64,000 nucleotides of DNA. Origin: Curtobacterium sp. MCBD17_013 (GTDB lineage Bacteria > Actinomycetota > Actinomycetes > Actinomycetales > Microbacteriaceae). Made by a program: the position numbers and the translations under genes. The stretch lies in assembly GCF_003234565.1 (NCBI RefSeq), contig NZ_QKTU01000010.1:52825-116824 (forward strand). The letters run 5' to 3'. Within the stretch, counting starts at the first letter, position 1; each line of letters starts with the position of its first letter. Below are positions 63,980 to 64,000 of this stretch, piece after piece. The notes beneath the pieces are model-generated. The model was not told where the DNA came from. It worked only from the letters and a program-made list of their open reading frames with translations, and ran no database searches.

Positions 63980-64000
63980 GTGGGGGCAGGCGGGCGGGAG

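Overview
The window is chromosomal DNA of a very high-GC Gram-positive bacterium, most likely an actinobacterium of the Microbacteriaceae (a Curtobacterium-like genus is a guess). The reasons are the strongly GC-biased third codon positions, many GTG starts, two mycothiol enzymes (MshB-like and Mca), a seven-iron ferredoxin, DUF4245/DUF4307/DUF6264 proteins, and a block from ychF to greA whose gene content resembles the Mycobacterium tuberculosis Rv1080c-Rv1112 neighbourhood. No rRNA, tRNA or CRISPR array was found.

Layout. 1-9.4 kb: housekeeping genes: a partial gene (citrate synthase is a guess), dapC-fdxA, an mshB-like deacetylase fused to a membrane domain, an M20 amidohydrolase with a lipoprotein, typA, a CPBP protease, a peroxiredoxin, and a gene-free stretch (8.27-8.76 kb) that looks like an orphan RNA transcription unit. 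8.8-16.6 kb: a peptide ABC importer on the minus strand (binding protein, two permeases, double ATPase) whose ATPase gene is bracketed by two paralogous plus-strand membrane genes. 16.9-25.3 kb: an S9 peptidase, the glycine cleavage operon gcvT-gcvH-gcvP behind a tandem glycine riboswitch, and a BlaI/M56 pair. 25.5-28.9 kb: an FBP-domain zinc protein, a MhuD-type haem oxygenase with a His-rich insertion, an alpha/beta hydrolase, a long non-coding stretch and a small OB-like protein. 28.9-37.4 kb: a sugar operon (GH127 beta-L-arabinofuranosidase, binding protein, two permeases, an unassigned 729-residue protein) divergent from a LacI regulator. 37.5-38.9 kb: two proteins of unknown function.

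39.0-43.15 kb is an accessory island of visibly lower GC. It carries an 865-residue SIR2-like protein with a degenerate P-loop region and repeat-like C-terminus, typical of NAD-depleting anti-phage proteins, then a replication-type protein and a 5'-truncated tyrosine recombinase. The recombinase abuts the 3' end of ychF, and a 16-bp imperfect copy of that ychF end lies at 39013-39028, so the island looks like the remnant of an element integrated at ychF.

43.1-63.8 kb: core genes: ychF, a DEDDh exonuclease, rmuC, glpX and fba (divergent), an M18 aminopeptidase, ispH with a DUF6264 gene, xseA-xseB-DUF4245-carbonic anhydrase-fumC, PIN-PhoH, a class V aminotransferase, a cis-prenyltransferase, TrhA/hemolysin III, a small membrane protein, mca, DUF4307 and greA.

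Two window-wide patterns stand out. About fifteen genes have a -10-like hexamer exactly six (once seven) bases before the start codon, which predicts leaderless mRNAs. Several gene 3' ends carry very long, nearly perfect hairpins, three of which share the same stem sequence. A promoter followed by an intrinsic terminator directly before greA suggests an attenuated leader comparable with GraL of E. coli. All functional calls rest on reading the sequence and on recalled family knowledge; no database search was run.
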